Shown in pieces: positions 1-8,781 of a DNA stretch of 64,000 nucleotides. The translations under genes were made by a program, and so were the position numbers. Position 1 is the stretch's first letter; each line of letters begins with the position of its first letter. This stretch comes from Lysinibacillus_B sp042920265. GTDB taxonomy: Bacteria; Bacillota; Bacilli; Bacillales_A; Planococcaceae. The DNA lies in the NCBI RefSeq assembly GCF_042920265.1, contig NZ_JBDQZI010000014.1:1-64000 (forward strand). The letters are read 5' to 3'. The notes below the pieces were generated by a model. It did no database searches, was not told the origin of the DNA, and worked only from the letters and a program-made list of their open reading frames with translations.

Positions 1-527
1 ATATCTATCACCTCTAGTAGTAAGTGCTAATTTTATTTTCAAGAATATCTTTTAATTTTATTTTATAAAGAAAAAAGACTGTAGACAAACTCGAAATTTT
101 CGAGTTTGTCTACAGTCTGAGCCTATTTAAACAATAGGCTAACAGGAAAATTATAATAACTTCAGCATAGATGTCGATTATCCATTTTTTAGTTTGTGGA
201 ATGGGTGAACAATCAATTTGCTATGTAGATTTTAGTCATCTTCTAAAAGAGGAAGCGGCCTTTATCCGTAAATAAAATAGCATACTTTTTTCACTAATCA
301 ACAGATGTATCACTGACTATTACTAATCTACTTTTACAGTTCAGTCATACTAGCATCTAACGCCTTAGATCTGTAATTTTGCATCTCTATTGTTTAATAG
401 ATCCACCTATCATTACCCTTAAATTACCATAACATATTTACTTAGTCAATTTATTCCTTAATTTAACTATTTTATCATTCAATATGTTTCTTAAGATACG
501 AACAAATTCTCACGTTAAACCAACCTT
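1..527. other. intergenic, no gene seen
   Basis: I find no convincing gene in this stretch. It holds a perfect long inverted repeat near its left end (annotated separately) and a second short inverted repeat, AGCCTATT at 120-127 against AATAGGCT at 133-140. The rest is AT-rich and without obvious coding structure. Confidence 0.6.
68..118 (-). terminator. long perfect hairpin with U-tract, leftward terminator
   Basis: Bases 76-96 are the exact reverse complement of 98-118, with a one-base centre. Read leftward, the stem is followed by TTTTTTCTTT (complement of 67-76), so it fits a strong intrinsic terminator for leftward transcription. The nearest leftward gene is thpR, which ends 410 bases away, so it may end that message or one from an unseen small gene. 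Confidence 0.75.
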
Positions 528-1094
528 TTATTTAATGGAGATTCTTATAACTGGCTCATATTTAGGGATTTGTTCCATATTTGTTTTATACAATACGATT
601 TCTTCTACATGAAAAGATAATGGCTTAGCTTGAAAGGGATTATACTTTGTTAATAGCTCCTGATCGAACCTTTCAGCACTAGACCATTTCCGTGCGAATG
701 TAATATGAGGATGATACGGACGTGTATCTAACGTAAATCCAGCATCTAAACATTGTTGCTGCACAATGGCTTGCAGTTGAAATAATGCATGTTCCTCGTT
801 TACTGCTCCCCAAAAAATGCGCGGTGTTTGCTCATTGCCGAAAATATTCAGCCCTGTAATTTGCAAAGAAAAGCTTTGTCCTTCCGTTATAGCTTCACCT
901 ACTAAATCAATCACTGTTTGCAGTTTTTGCTCTTCTACAGCACCGAGAAAAACTAAAGTAATATGATAATCATCCATATGTACCCAGCGGTTAAACTGAA
1001 AAATATGTTTTACATGTAGCATCTCCGCATGAATGATTTTCTTCATCTTATCTGGTAATGGCACGGCCCAAAAATAATGTGGATTTTTACTCAT
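528..1094 (-). CDS. thpR: RNA 2',3'-cyclic phosphodiesterase (2H family)
   Basis: Cytoplasmic 2H phosphoesterase of the LigT/ThpR family, which opens 2',3'-cyclic phosphates at RNA ends to a 2'-phosphate. The two hallmark HxT motifs are visible: HITLVFLG near residue 44 and HPHITFAR near residue 128. The length of 188 aa is normal for the family. The ATG has a GAGGG ribosome site six bases upstream. It stands alone, with the thioesterase gene upstream separated by a terminator-like hairpin. The true substrate in Bacillales is not settled, so the name reflects the family and not a known role. Nothing unusual was seen in the reading frame. Confidence 0.85.
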   Translation of the reverse strand: MSKNPHYFWAVPLPDKMKKIIHAEMLHVKHIFQFNRWVHMDDYHITLVFLGAVEEQKLQTVIDLVGEAITEGQSFSLQITGLNIFGNEQTPRIFWGAVNEEHALFQLQAIVQQQCLDAGFTLDTRPYHPHITFARKWSSAERFDQELLTKYNPFQAKPLSFHVEEIVLYKTNMEQIPKYEPVIRISIK

Positions 1095-1240
1095 TTGATC
1101 CCTCTTTTTAATATATTTCGATTTCTCTTACTAAAAATGATTAATATGTTACTTCCCTTCATTCATATTGTTAGCCATGTTAGTCATCATTATGTTCACT
1201 AGTTTCCGTCATTTAAGATGATTGTAACTATTCTATATGA

Positions 1241-1275
1241 AGAAAGCCCGAAAAGCTTTATCGCATTTTCGGGCT
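1241..1275 (-). terminator. hairpin terminator after thioesterase gene
   Basis: AGCCCGAAAA (1245-1254) pairs with TTTTCGGGCT (1266-1275), and leftward it is followed by TTTCTTCAT. It lies about 45 bases beyond the stop of the thioesterase gene. The T-tract is short, so efficiency may be moderate. Confidence 0.6.
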
Positions 1276-1320
1276 ACAGTAGTTATGATACGAGTGAAAT
1301 AATGGTAATGTTTTTAGTTT

Positions 1321-1809
1321 TTATTCTTCCTTCCGAAATGTTTTAGGCATTAACACAACGATTACTTCTCCTGTTACAACGAGTTGATTATCCGCGAATA
1401 CTTCAGTGTACACTTTATACTTTTTCGGATGGATTTCTTCTATTGTACCGATTGCCTTTAACGGCCCGCCCATTGGGGTTGGTTGTTTATAATTTACTTG
1501 CAACGAGCTTGTTACAAAGCGTGGTGGGTTCACCCCGTCACCTATTTCATGTCCATTTTGACGATGCAAATACAAAGAGGCTGAACCGGCACTATGGCAA
1601 TCGATAAACGATGCAAGCGCCCCACCATACACAAACCCAGGAATTCCCCCTGTATACTCTGGTCGTGGTGTGTAAATCGTAATCGTTTTCTCGCCAAGCC
1701 AGCCTGTACGAAGATGATGCCCCTGTTCGTTTAATCGTCCACACCCATAGCACCCAGCAAAATCATCTGGATAATCATCTTGAATCGCTTTAATCACTTT
1801 TTCTTCCAT
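1321..1809 (-). CDS. PaaI-type hotdog thioesterase
   Basis: Predicted acyl-CoA thioesterase of the hotdog fold (PaaI/YbgC-like), 162 aa. The segment around residues 56-75 (GFVYGGALASFIDCHSAGSA) has the G-G-x-x-A-x-x-x-D pattern that carries the catalytic acidic residue in this family. The N-terminus has the pair C20/C23 (CYGCG), which is common in hypothetical hotdog proteins of Bacillales. The start ATG is preceded by GGGGGAGAA. It lies 50 bases downstream of the YogA-like reductase gene on the same strand, so the two may be cotranscribed. The acyl substrate cannot be told from sequence. Confidence 0.75.
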   Translation of the reverse strand: MEEKVIKAIQDDYPDDFAGCYGCGRLNEQGHHLRTGWLGEKTITIYTPRPEYTGGIPGFVYGGALASFIDCHSAGSASLYLHRQNGHEIGDGVNPPRFVTSSLQVNYKQPTPMGGPLKAIGTIEEIHPKKYKVYTEVFADNQLVVTGEVIVVLMPKTFRKEE

Positions 1810-1859
1810 GTTTCTCCCCCCTATGTATAGAAAATCTTTAGTTTTTCCTAGTTACCCCT

Positions 1860-2852
1860 TTAATCAATGACAAACCCGATTTTCCCTAATTGCTGTGCAT
1901 TTTCTAATCGCTTAAATGCTTGTTCAAACTGCTCCAAAGGATACATGGCATCGACAATTGGTGTGATTCCGTGCTGCTTTATAAATTGCAGCATGTCACG
2001 AAATTCTTCTGCACTACCCATTGTTGAACCTAAAAGGCTAAATTGACCATAGAAGAATGTGCGAAGATCGAGTGGCACCACATCCCCTGCTGAAGCCCCA
2101 AAAGTGACGATTGTCCCACCTGGGCGAAGCTGCTCTAGTGACTTATTAAACGTCGCCGCGCCTACACATTCAATGACAAGGTCTACCTTTTCTCCACTGA
2201 ATGCCTCGTTCCAATCTGAGTTGCTATCAATTGCCTGATCAGCACCCATTTCTAACGCCTTTTTACACTTCTCTTCTGAGCGCGATGTTACATACACAAT
2301 AGCCCCAGCTGCTTTCGCAAATTGTAATAAAAATGTCGCGACACCACTACCGATACCAGGAATGAGTACCTTCATGCCTGGCTGTACACGTCCTCTCGTA
2401 AATAATGCTCGGTAAGCTGTAAGTGCTGCGAGAGATAATACACCCGCTTCTTCCCATGTTAAATGCTTCGGCTTTGGTACTGCATTTTCAGCAGGAATGA
2501 CAACATATTCCGCAAACGTCCCATGAAACGGTAGACCGAGAATTTCAAATCCTTCAGGTGGCGCATCACTCTTTTCTTTCCAGCCAAGTCCTGGATTAAT
2601 GACAACTTCATCACCCATTTGAACATCGGATACCCCTTCACCAATCGCATCAATGATTCCTGCACCATCTGACCCGATAATAAGAGCGGGATCCGTCGGT
2701 TGATGACGGTTAAGGACAAATAGATCACGATGATTAAGTCCCGCTGCTTTAAGTTTTACTCGCACCTCCCCTGCTTTTGGCTGTACTTTTTCTATCTCTC
2801 GATATGTAAGACCTTCAAAGCCTATTGTCTTTTCATGCACAACTGCTTTCAC
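1860..2852 (-). CDS. YogA-like zinc-independent alcohol dehydrogenase/quinone reductase
   Basis: Medium-chain dehydrogenase/reductase of 330 aa. The GroES-like half has AGLNHRDLFVLNR (about residues 37-49), and the Rossmann half has GIGSGVATFLLQFAKAAGA (about residues 164-183) for NAD(P) binding. The four-cysteine structural zinc lobe is absent, as in the quinone-oxidoreductase/YogA branch. The start is GTG, with AAGGAG eight bases upstream. It is the first gene of a possible two-gene unit with the thioesterase. The reaction is likely NADPH-dependent reduction of a small carbonyl or quinone, but the substrate is unknown. The similarity to B. subtilis YogA is from memory, so the symbol is left blank. 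Confidence 0.8.
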   Translation of the reverse strand: MKAVVHEKTIGFEGLTYREIEKVQPKAGEVRVKLKAAGLNHRDLFVLNRHQPTDPALIIGSDGAGIIDAIGEGVSDVQMGDEVVINPGLGWKEKSDAPPEGFEILGLPFHGTFAEYVVIPAENAVPKPKHLTWEEAGVLSLAALTAYRALFTRGRVQPGMKVLIPGIGSGVATFLLQFAKAAGAIVYVTSRSEEKCKKALEMGADQAIDSNSDWNEAFSGEKVDLVIECVGAATFNKSLEQLRPGGTIVTFGASAGDVVPLDLRTFFYGQFSLLGSTMGSAEEFRDMLQFIKQHGITPIVDAMYPLEQFEQAFKRLENAQQLGKIGFVID

Positions 2853-2972
2853 CTAGAACACTCCTTATTTTTCAATCCGATTATTACTCTATTAAATTAG
2901 CCAATTTCTTTCATAATCATATACTAAATATACAGACTATTCAAAATTTAAAATCCTTAGCGTATAAAACTA

Positions 2973-3162
2973 AAGAACAAAAGCGCTAAAACGCCTGCTC
3001 ATCCCCGACACGCGCTGGAGAATCCCGACAAGTGTGCTTGCTACATGTAGGAGGGAGTCAAAGCGTCGCGAGGGGATGGCACTTTCGCCTAGACGTAGAT
3101 GCTCTTTTCCACAACCGTTATCCACCATGCGACATTTTATAATTTCCTTAACAATAAAAAAA
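2973..3162 (-). repeat. 189-bp dispersed repeat, copy 1
   Basis: This block is about 95 percent identical, in reverse orientation, to 26619-26807. Read leftward, it starts in the T-tract of the terminator behind the cupin gene, passes GGAAATTATAAAATG, a GGCGAAAGTGCC mini-hairpin and a GC-rich middle, and ends in a GCGC hairpin followed by TTTTGTTCTT. It can be translated through, but the match with the other copy is at DNA level and ignores gene context, so I treat it as a repeat and not a gene. Confidence 0.8.
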
Positions 3163-3188
3163 CCCAACTCATTCATATGAATTAGGTC
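3156..3188 (-). terminator. terminator of cupin gene
   Basis: Leftward, an imperfect stem built on CCTAATTCATATGAATGAG and TTGGG is followed by TTTTTTTATTG, 25 bases after the cupin stop codon. The T-tract is also the first part of the 189-bp repeat. Confidence 0.6.
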
Positions 3189-3212
3189 GTGAACGTGCAC
3201 GATATAACGGTC

Positions 3213-3779
3213 TTAATGATGTCTGTCTGCACGCATTGCATCTTCTTTCGTTACATGTACCGTGCCAAATGGATGTTGTAGAGGGGCATAAATTGAGTAA
3301 AGCTTGAGCGGGATATTCCCTGTATTCGTCAAGTTATGCCATGTGCCAGCTGGGATAATAATGGCATCATCATCCTGTACAGTCCTTACAAATTTTAACT
3401 GTTCTCTTGTTTTCCCCATTTGAGTAATCCCTTGCCCTTGTTCAATCCGTATAAATTGGTCAAGTTGAGGATGTATTTCTAATCCAATATCTTCTCCCGG
3501 TTGAAGGCTCATCAATGTCACTTGCAAATGCTTTCCTGTCCATAAAGCCGTTCGGTACGTGTTATTCTGTTCTGTTGCTTCATGTATATTAATGACAAAC
3601 GGGTTCGGTCCGTAATCTTTTAACTCCATATGACTTCTTTCCATTGTAGATGAGTCAAATCCAAATGGGTACGTACCATTCATTGTCATCCCATAATTCA
3701 GCTGTCCCATACAATTACACATCGGCATAGACATGTAAGGAGAAGCTGGATATGAATACATCCAAGGTGCATAGTACAT
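3213..3779 (-). CDS. cupin-domain protein with Tyr/Pro/Met-rich N-terminus
   Basis: A 188-aa protein. Residues 1-45 are rich in Met, Tyr and Pro with a CNCMG pair (about residues 22-26). The rest is a single cupin barrel: LEIHPQLDQFIRIEQGQG (about residues 100-117) is cupin motif 1, and IIPAGTWHNLTNTG (about residues 140-153) is motif 2 with its histidine. No signal peptide is seen. The N-terminal composition resembles spore-coat-associated or surface proteins, but that is inference only. A GGTGG ribosome site precedes the ATG. It is followed by its own terminator and preceded by 240 bases shared with the divergent chemoreceptor promoter region. Confidence 0.75.
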   Translation of the reverse strand: MYYAPWMYSYPASPYMSMPMCNCMGQLNYGMTMNGTYPFGFDSSTMERSHMELKDYGPNPFVINIHEATEQNNTYRTALWTGKHLQVTLMSLQPGEDIGLEIHPQLDQFIRIEQGQGITQMGKTREQLKFVRTVQDDDAIIIPAGTWHNLTNTGNIPLKLYSIYAPLQHPFGTVHVTKEDAMRADRHH

Positions 3780-4022
3780 TTTGTTCCACCCTTTCGTACA
3801 TTTCTCTCATTATCGTATGCAATGTTGTGAGGGAACGTACTTACTAATCACGTTATACTATACAACAACATTATCTTGTGACTTTTTTCGCACATTTTTT
3901 TCTTCAATAGGAAAAAAATACATTATTCTAATTTAAAAATATTAAATTAGCATTATAATAAAATAGTAGGTATAGATATATAAACAATTAGTCATTTATG
4001 GAAGTTTTAAGGGGAGCTTATC

Positions 4023-5726
4023 ATGCGTATTACTCAATTAAAATCAGTAAGACAAAAAATTTTAGCAGGTTTTGGTGTTGTTTTATTGCTCATGTTAATG
4101 TTATCAAGCTATCTCATTTTAACAATGAAGTACATCCATCAAAAAACTGACATAGTTATTAAAGATGAATTGAACTTGCTCGTATTAGACGAAAAAATGG
4201 CATTCAATATTGCAGAAAAAATTGCATTAGCGCGTGGTTATGTACTAACAGGCGATGTAAGCTATAAAGAAGAATTTGAACAATACAGCCAACAAACAAT
4301 TGAGTTAGAAAAACAGTTAATGGAACACTCAGATTCCACGCAAGTGAAAAACCTTATTCAATTAGGCCAGCAGTGGCAAAATACAGTCGAAAATCAAGTA
4401 TTTCCTTTATACGATCAAGGAAATGTAGAAGCAGCAATTTCCTTATTAAGTGGTGAGGCACAAATACATGCACGCGAATTAATGTCAGGTTACAATGAAA
4501 TGACCGCTAATCGCGAAGTAAGAATGGAAAACCAAGGAGAAGAAATTAGCAAATTAGGTACTAGTATTATGTTGGTCAATGTAATCTTCATTATCACCAT
4601 CATAATCATCGGCTTAGTTATTGCCTTCTATGTCACAAACAGCATTGTCAAACCCGTTAACCGTGTTATGCACCGACTCCAAAAAATTGCCGATGGAGAT
4701 TTGAGTGATCAAGCACTTACAGTCAACTTAAAAGATGAAATTGGTGTGCTAATGCATGCTACCAATGCTGTCAGCGAAAATAATAATAAACTACTGCAGC
4801 AAATTCAACAGACTGCTGATGACCTATATCAAGGTAGCCACAAAATTTCATACTCAACAACAGAAGTGAGTAAGGGGTCTGAACAGATTGCCATGACTAT
4901 GAATGAGCTCGCAACAGGTGCGGAGGCACAAGCAAATCTATCAGGTGAAATGGTAAGTAAGATTGAATCATTTACACAAAACATCAATGAAATTAATGAC
5001 AACGGACAAAAAATGGCGATTCAATCGGATGAAATTCTTGAAATGACAACTCATGGTCAACAATTGATGAATCAGTCGCTTTCTCAAATGGCAATGATTA
5101 ATGATGTCTTTAAAATATCTTTTGTGAACGTACAAGAACTAGGAAAACAATCACAAGAAATTTATCAACTCGTTGCGGTCATTGAAGAAATTTCAGCCCA
5201 AACAAATTTACTTGCACTGAATGCTGCTATTGAGGCAGCTCGGGCTGGGAAAGCTGGAAAGGGCTTTGCTGTGGTGGCATCTGAAGTAAAAAAATTAGCA
5301 GAGCAAGTTTCTCATTCGGTTGTCAATATTACTCAAATTATCGATAAAATTCAGTTCGAAACACGTACTGTCACAGACTCGCTTCAAAATGGCTATACAG
5401 AGATTGAGAAAGGCTCTGAACAGATGCGCGTAACAAGCGAAACCTTTGATAAAATCAACCAAGCCATTCATCTCGTTACACAAAATATTCAAGATACATC
5501 TTACCGTATCAACCAAGTAACAGCAGACAGTGAAAATGTCGGCAAAATAATTGAAGAAATTGCCGCTGTCACGGAAGAAGCGGCGGCAGGTATTGAAGAA
5601 ACAGCTGCTTCTGCTGAACAATCCAGTAGCTCCCTGCAAGAAGTAGCAAGTCGTGCTCACCAGCTTCTCGAAACAGCTGAACAAATGAAAGCAGGTATCC
5701 ATCGTTATAAGCTAAGAGGTGAATAA
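4023..5726 (+). CDS. methyl-accepting chemotaxis protein
   Basis: Membrane chemoreceptor of 567 aa. A first membrane helix (about residues 14-36) is followed by a 140-residue helical extracytoplasmic domain of the four-helix-bundle type, a second helix (about 178-204), a HAMP linker, and a long cytoplasmic coiled coil. The signalling tip is EEISAQTNLLALNAAIEAARAG (near residues 385-406; quoted here as two overlapping motifs, EEISAQTNLLALNA and AAIEAARAG), the CheA/CheW contact. Glu/Gln-rich methylation helices flank the tip. The ligand is unknown. AAGGGGAG lies just before the ATG. The gene is monocistronic, ending at a terminator 50 bases on. Confidence 0.9.
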   Translation: MRITQLKSVRQKILAGFGVVLLLMLMLSSYLILTMKYIHQKTDIVIKDELNLLVLDEKMAFNIAEKIALARGYVLTGDVSYKEEFEQYSQQTIELEKQLMEHSDSTQVKNLIQLGQQWQNTVENQVFPLYDQGNVEAAISLLSGEAQIHARELMSGYNEMTANREVRMENQGEEISKLGTSIMLVNVIFIITIIIIGLVIAFYVTNSIVKPVNRVMHRLQKIADGDLSDQALTVNLKDEIGVLMHATNAVSENNNKLLQQIQQTADDLYQGSHKISYSTTEVSKGSEQIAMTMNELATGAEAQANLSGEMVSKIESFTQNINEINDNGQKMAIQSDEILEMTTHGQQLMNQSLSQMAMINDVFKISFVNVQELGKQSQEIYQLVAVIEEISAQTNLLALNAAIEAARAGKAGKGFAVVASEVKKLAEQVSHSVVNITQIIDKIQFETRTVTDSLQNGYTEIEKGSEQMRVTSETFDKINQAIHLVTQNIQDTSYRINQVTADSENVGKIIEEIAAVTEEAAAGIEETAASAEQSSSSLQEVASRAHQLLETAEQMKAGIHRYKLRGE

Positions 5727-5775
5727 AACATCACGACTACAAAAGCTATACAAAATTTCACGATTTAAAATTTTG

Positions 5776-5804
5776 GACCAGTGCGTAAATGTACTGGTCT
5801 TTTT
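5776..5804 (+). terminator. terminator of chemoreceptor gene
   Basis: GACCAGT (5776-5782) pairs with ACTGGTC (5793-5799), followed by TTTTT. It lies between the chemoreceptor stop and the ZIP gene. It therefore argues that the ZIP gene does not start at the far-upstream ATG at 5719. Confidence 0.8.
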
Positions 5805-5919
5805 GATGGATAGGAAAGTATATGTTTTCAAGGAACGACACATAAGAATATACCTATTTCCCGCACATATAATTTACAGAATCGGTCTTCGATTACTCTC
5901 GATAGAAAGAAGGATACTA

Positions 5920-6615
5920 TTGAATGTCATGATTGTGAGTGGCTTTATTTTTTTAAGTGTCAGTATTGGTGGGGGCATTGCTTGGCTCTTTTCAGCGCTA
6001 TTTCGTCAGACAACACATCATTTATCGCTACTATGTGGCGGGTTTTTAATTGGACTACTTCTACTCGAAATTATCCCTAGTTCTTTACAGATGTATGAGC
6101 TGTTAAGCCTTATACTTGGTTTTCTCATTGGGCATCTGCTATTTCTTATATTGCATCATTTTTTCTATCAGACAAATTTGCAAAAACAATCTGTCTACTT
6201 GCTCACTATTGCTATACTGATTCATACGATTCCACTTAGCCTCACGATCGGCAATTTACTTGGTAATGCGACACTCGGGATTGCTCTTACAGCTTCTATC
6301 GTGCTACATCATCTTCCTGAAGGCTTTGCCATCACTACGATTATGCTCTCACAAGGGGAAAAACTTCTCGGATTGCTTCTTTATTTCACAGGATTTGCCG
6401 CTTTCTTTGGTGTGTTTGTCTGGCTTGGTTATTATACGAATCTCAGTAATGTATCTGAAGGGATCTTAATAGGCGTTTCCATTGGGTTAATCGCTAGTAC
6501 TAGTATTTCTGAATTTATTGTACATAACATTCGAGCTACATCGAAAATCAATGTGCTAACTTATCTGCTAATCGGCTATTTACTCAGCTTTGGATTTCAT
6601 TTAGTCATTGGGTAA
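5920..6615 (+). CDS. ZIP-family divalent metal transporter
   Basis: Integral membrane protein of the ZIP (ZupT-like) family, moving zinc, iron or manganese inward. Two membrane helices carry the metal-path motifs HTIPLSLTIGN and HHLPEGFAI, both diagnostic. About eight hydrophobic segments fill the chain. I place the start at TTG 5920, because AAGAAGG ends six bases before it. The open frame reaches back to 5719, but that part contains the terminator of the previous gene and no ribosome site. The predicted length of 231 aa is slightly short for the family (usually 240-270). The metal cannot be told from sequence. Confidence 0.75.
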   Translation: MNVMIVSGFIFLSVSIGGGIAWLFSALFRQTTHHLSLLCGGFLIGLLLLEIIPSSLQMYELLSLILGFLIGHLLFLILHHFFYQTNLQKQSVYLLTIAILIHTIPLSLTIGNLLGNATLGIALTASIVLHHLPEGFAITTIMLSQGEKLLGLLLYFTGFAAFFGVFVWLGYYTNLSNVSEGILIGVSIGLIASTSISEFIVHNIRATSKINVLTYLLIGYLLSFGFHLVIG

Positions 6616-6713
6616 CAGAGCACTTCATACAATGAGACCTTCAAAAACATCCCCCTCAAGCAATAGTACGCATCACATATCAGGTATCTCTGGACATGGT
6701 ATAAACACTTTAA

Positions 6714-6773
6714 ACAAAAAGTCATAGATAAACCACGTATCTTGAAGTCGATACGACAAGTTTATCTATGACT
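6714..6773 (-). terminator. terminator of the thi operon
   Basis: GTCATAGATAAAC (6721-6733) pairs perfectly with GTTTATCTATGAC (6760-6772). The leftward product runs into TTTTTGTTT. It sits four bases beyond the thiF stop codon. Confidence 0.85.
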
Positions 6774-6776
6774 ATA

Positions 6777-7796
6777 TTATTTTACCCCGATTTGCATAAA
6801 TCGATTATACACCGCTCGTGCTATTTTAGGGTCCGTGACACTATGGATAATGGCACGCCCGTCCGCAAAAAAGACGATTCGACAATCCTCAAAGTGACAC
6901 GATAGCAAATACGGGTTTAACACAAGGTTTGTAACTTGATCGTTTATGTTGTTCGCTATCTCTTCCAATGAGTATGTTTGTGCAATGCCTGGTCTGAGTT
7001 GAACAGCATCTCGCCCGCACAGCACATGTGTTTTCATTTGATTTTCAAATTGTAAAAAAGGATACGTTGGCTGCTCTCCGCAACTTGGACAAGAAGGGTT
7101 TTTTAGCTTTTGCACATTGATTTCAGCTCGTTCATCTTTCCAAAGATCGATGGATTGTACAATAGGTACCATTGTTTTTCCAGCAAACCATTTGAATACT
7201 TGTGTCACCTGATAGGCAGCTGTTACTTGCACAATCGGGCTAATGACACCAACCGTATCACACGTCATGGCATCTATTGGCAAATGATTGAGTAAACAAT
7301 GTAAACAAGGTGTCGCTCCTGGAGTAATCGGCAATGTTAACCCGTAACTCCCTACACAAGCACCAAATATATAAGGAATTCCTTGCTTCATCGCTGCATC
7401 ATTGACGATTAAGCTCGTTTCAAAATTATCTGTTGCATCTACGACAATGGCATGATCTTTCATTAATTCTTCAATATTGAGCCCATGTACATCCTCAACA
7501 ATGCCTATAATAGCAATTTCACTATTGATTTGCTCCAGTCGTTTTTTAGCAGCAATCGCTTTTGGCACTTTCTTTTGAACATCTTCCTCTACATAGAGCT
7601 GTTGCCTTTGTAAATTGCTCCATTCCACATAATCTCGGTCGACAATGGTTATCTGCCCAATCCCAGCCCTCGCTAGCATTTCAGAGCTAGCCGAACCAAG
7701 TGCTCCTGCCCCAATAATGAGAACCTTCGCCTGCTGCATACGTTCTTGCACATGCTTCCCTAAAAATAATGCTTGTCGTGCATAGCGGTTGTTCAA
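6777..7796 (-). CDS. thiF: ThiS adenylyltransferase
   Basis: E1-like enzyme that adenylates the C-terminal glycine of the sulfur carrier ThiS, in thiazole synthesis. The nucleotide-binding loop is GAGALGS (residues 29-35). Two CxxC pairs bind structural zinc: C164/C167 (CLHC) and C236/C239 (CPSC). C179 sits where the family has its reactive cysteine. About 100 extra C-terminal residues follow the zinc pair, as in the Bacillus enzymes. The start is TTG, overlapping the thiG stop as TTGA, so the two are translationally coupled. It is the last gene of the operon. MoeB/HesA relatives look similar, but the operon decides the assignment. Confidence 0.9.
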   Translation of the reverse strand: MNNRYARQALFLGKHVQERMQQAKVLIIGAGALGSASSEMLARAGIGQITIVDRDYVEWSNLQRQQLYVEEDVQKKVPKAIAAKKRLEQINSEIAIIGIVEDVHGLNIEELMKDHAIVVDATDNFETSLIVNDAAMKQGIPYIFGACVGSYGLTLPITPGATPCLHCLLNHLPIDAMTCDTVGVISPIVQVTAAYQVTQVFKWFAGKTMVPIVQSIDLWKDERAEINVQKLKNPSCPSCGEQPTYPFLQFENQMKTHVLCGRDAVQLRPGIAQTYSLEEIANNINDQVTNLVLNPYLLSCHFEDCRIVFFADGRAIIHSVTDPKIARAVYNRFMQIGVK

Positions 7797-8560
7797 GATG
7801 TCACCATTCCCGTTGTTGGGCTACTTGCCACAGCGTATTCTTTTTCTTCGATTCTTCCTGCCTCAAATCCTAGTCTGCCAGCTTCTACGGCTAGTTTCAT
7901 TGCTTCTGCCATTTTCACTGGATCTTTTGCACCTGATACGGCGGTATTCAGTAACACTGCATCGGCTCCTAGCTCCATTGCATAGGCAACATCCTTAGGG
8001 GCACCAATCCCTGCATCGACAATAACTGGAATTTCGGACTGTTCAATAATAAATTTCAAATTAAGAGGATTAATGATTCCTTTGCCAGATCCAATCGGTG
8101 AGGCACCTGGCATAATGGCATGGACACCCAGATTTTCAAGGCGTTTCGCTAGCACTACGTCATCCGATGTATACGGCAATACGATAAACCCTTCCGCAAG
8201 CAGCATTTCAGACGCTTTTAATGTTTCAATCGGGTCTGGTAAAAGTGTACGATCATCGCCAATGACTTCTACTTTAATCATGTCGCATAACCCAGAAGCT
8301 TTCGCCAGTTTGGCAATACGCACCGCTTCTTCCGCTGTTTTAGCCCCTGCTGTATTCGGTAGTAACGTGTATTTCGTTAAATCTAGTTGCTCCAGAAAAT
8401 TCGGTTGTTCCGCTGAAAAAATATTCATTCTTCTCACAGCAAACGTTAAAATTTCTGATTGTGATACTTCTACTGCTTTTTTCTGTACTTCAAATGATGG
8501 ATATTTCCCAGTTCCTAATAAAAGTCTTGATTGAAACGTACGATCTGCAATTTTTAACAT
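7793..8560 (-). CDS. thiG: thiazole synthase
   Basis: TIM-barrel enzyme that condenses 1-deoxyxylulose 5-phosphate, dehydroglycine and ThiS-borne sulfur into the thiazole of thiamine. K96 in MIKVEVIGD is the Schiff-base lysine. The phosphate-binding ends NTAGAKTAEEAVR, MPGASPIGSGKGI and VDAGIG are all present. At 255 aa it is the standard length. The ribosome site GGAGGAGG is formed by the last three glycine codons and stop of thiS, seven bases upstream of the ATG. It overlaps thiF by four bases. Confidence 0.95.
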   Translation of the reverse strand: MLKIADRTFQSRLLLGTGKYPSFEVQKKAVEVSQSEILTFAVRRMNIFSAEQPNFLEQLDLTKYTLLPNTAGAKTAEEAVRIAKLAKASGLCDMIKVEVIGDDRTLLPDPIETLKASEMLLAEGFIVLPYTSDDVVLAKRLENLGVHAIMPGASPIGSGKGIINPLNLKFIIEQSEIPVIVDAGIGAPKDVAYAMELGADAVLLNTAVSGAKDPVKMAEAMKLAVEAGRLGFEAGRIEEKEYAVASSPTTGMVTS

Positions 8561-8563
8561 ATT

Positions 8564-8767
8564 TCATCCTCCTCCAACAAAATGAACAATTTCTACGACA
8601 TCGCCATGTGACAGGCTAGTCGTCTCATAATTTTCTTTTGTGATAATTTCCTGATTTACTTCTACGACAACAATGCGATTTTCTAAATTGTAATGAGCTA
8701 GCAATCCTTGAACAGTCTGAACTGTTTCTGGCAGTTCAATTTGTTTTCCATTTACAATTATGAACAT
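8564..8767 (-). CDS. thiS: sulfur carrier protein ThiS
   Basis: Ubiquitin-fold sulfur carrier of 67 aa. It ends in VGGG, the terminal Gly-Gly being the site of adenylation and thiocarboxylation by ThiF. The body has the expected pattern, with MFIIVNGKQIELPE at the start and GDVVEIVHFVGGG at the end. It sits between thiO and thiG, three bases before thiG. The ribosome site AGGAGGTGA lies upstream of the ATG. Confidence 0.95.
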   Translation of the reverse strand: MFIIVNGKQIELPETVQTVQGLLAHYNLENRIVVVEVNQEIITKENYETTSLSHGDVVEIVHFVGGG

Positions 8768-8781
8768 GCTTTCATCACCTC

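Noticed and set aside
2970..3200. Leftward 76-codon frame near the cupin gene
   Set aside because: It lies in the 189-bp repeat and the cupin terminator. Its resemblance to the frame at 26529-26948 comes from the DNA repeat, and there is no ribosome site.
5719..5919. Extended N-terminus of the ZIP transporter
   Set aside because: The segment contains the terminator of the preceding chemoreceptor gene. A TTG at 5920 has a good ribosome site.
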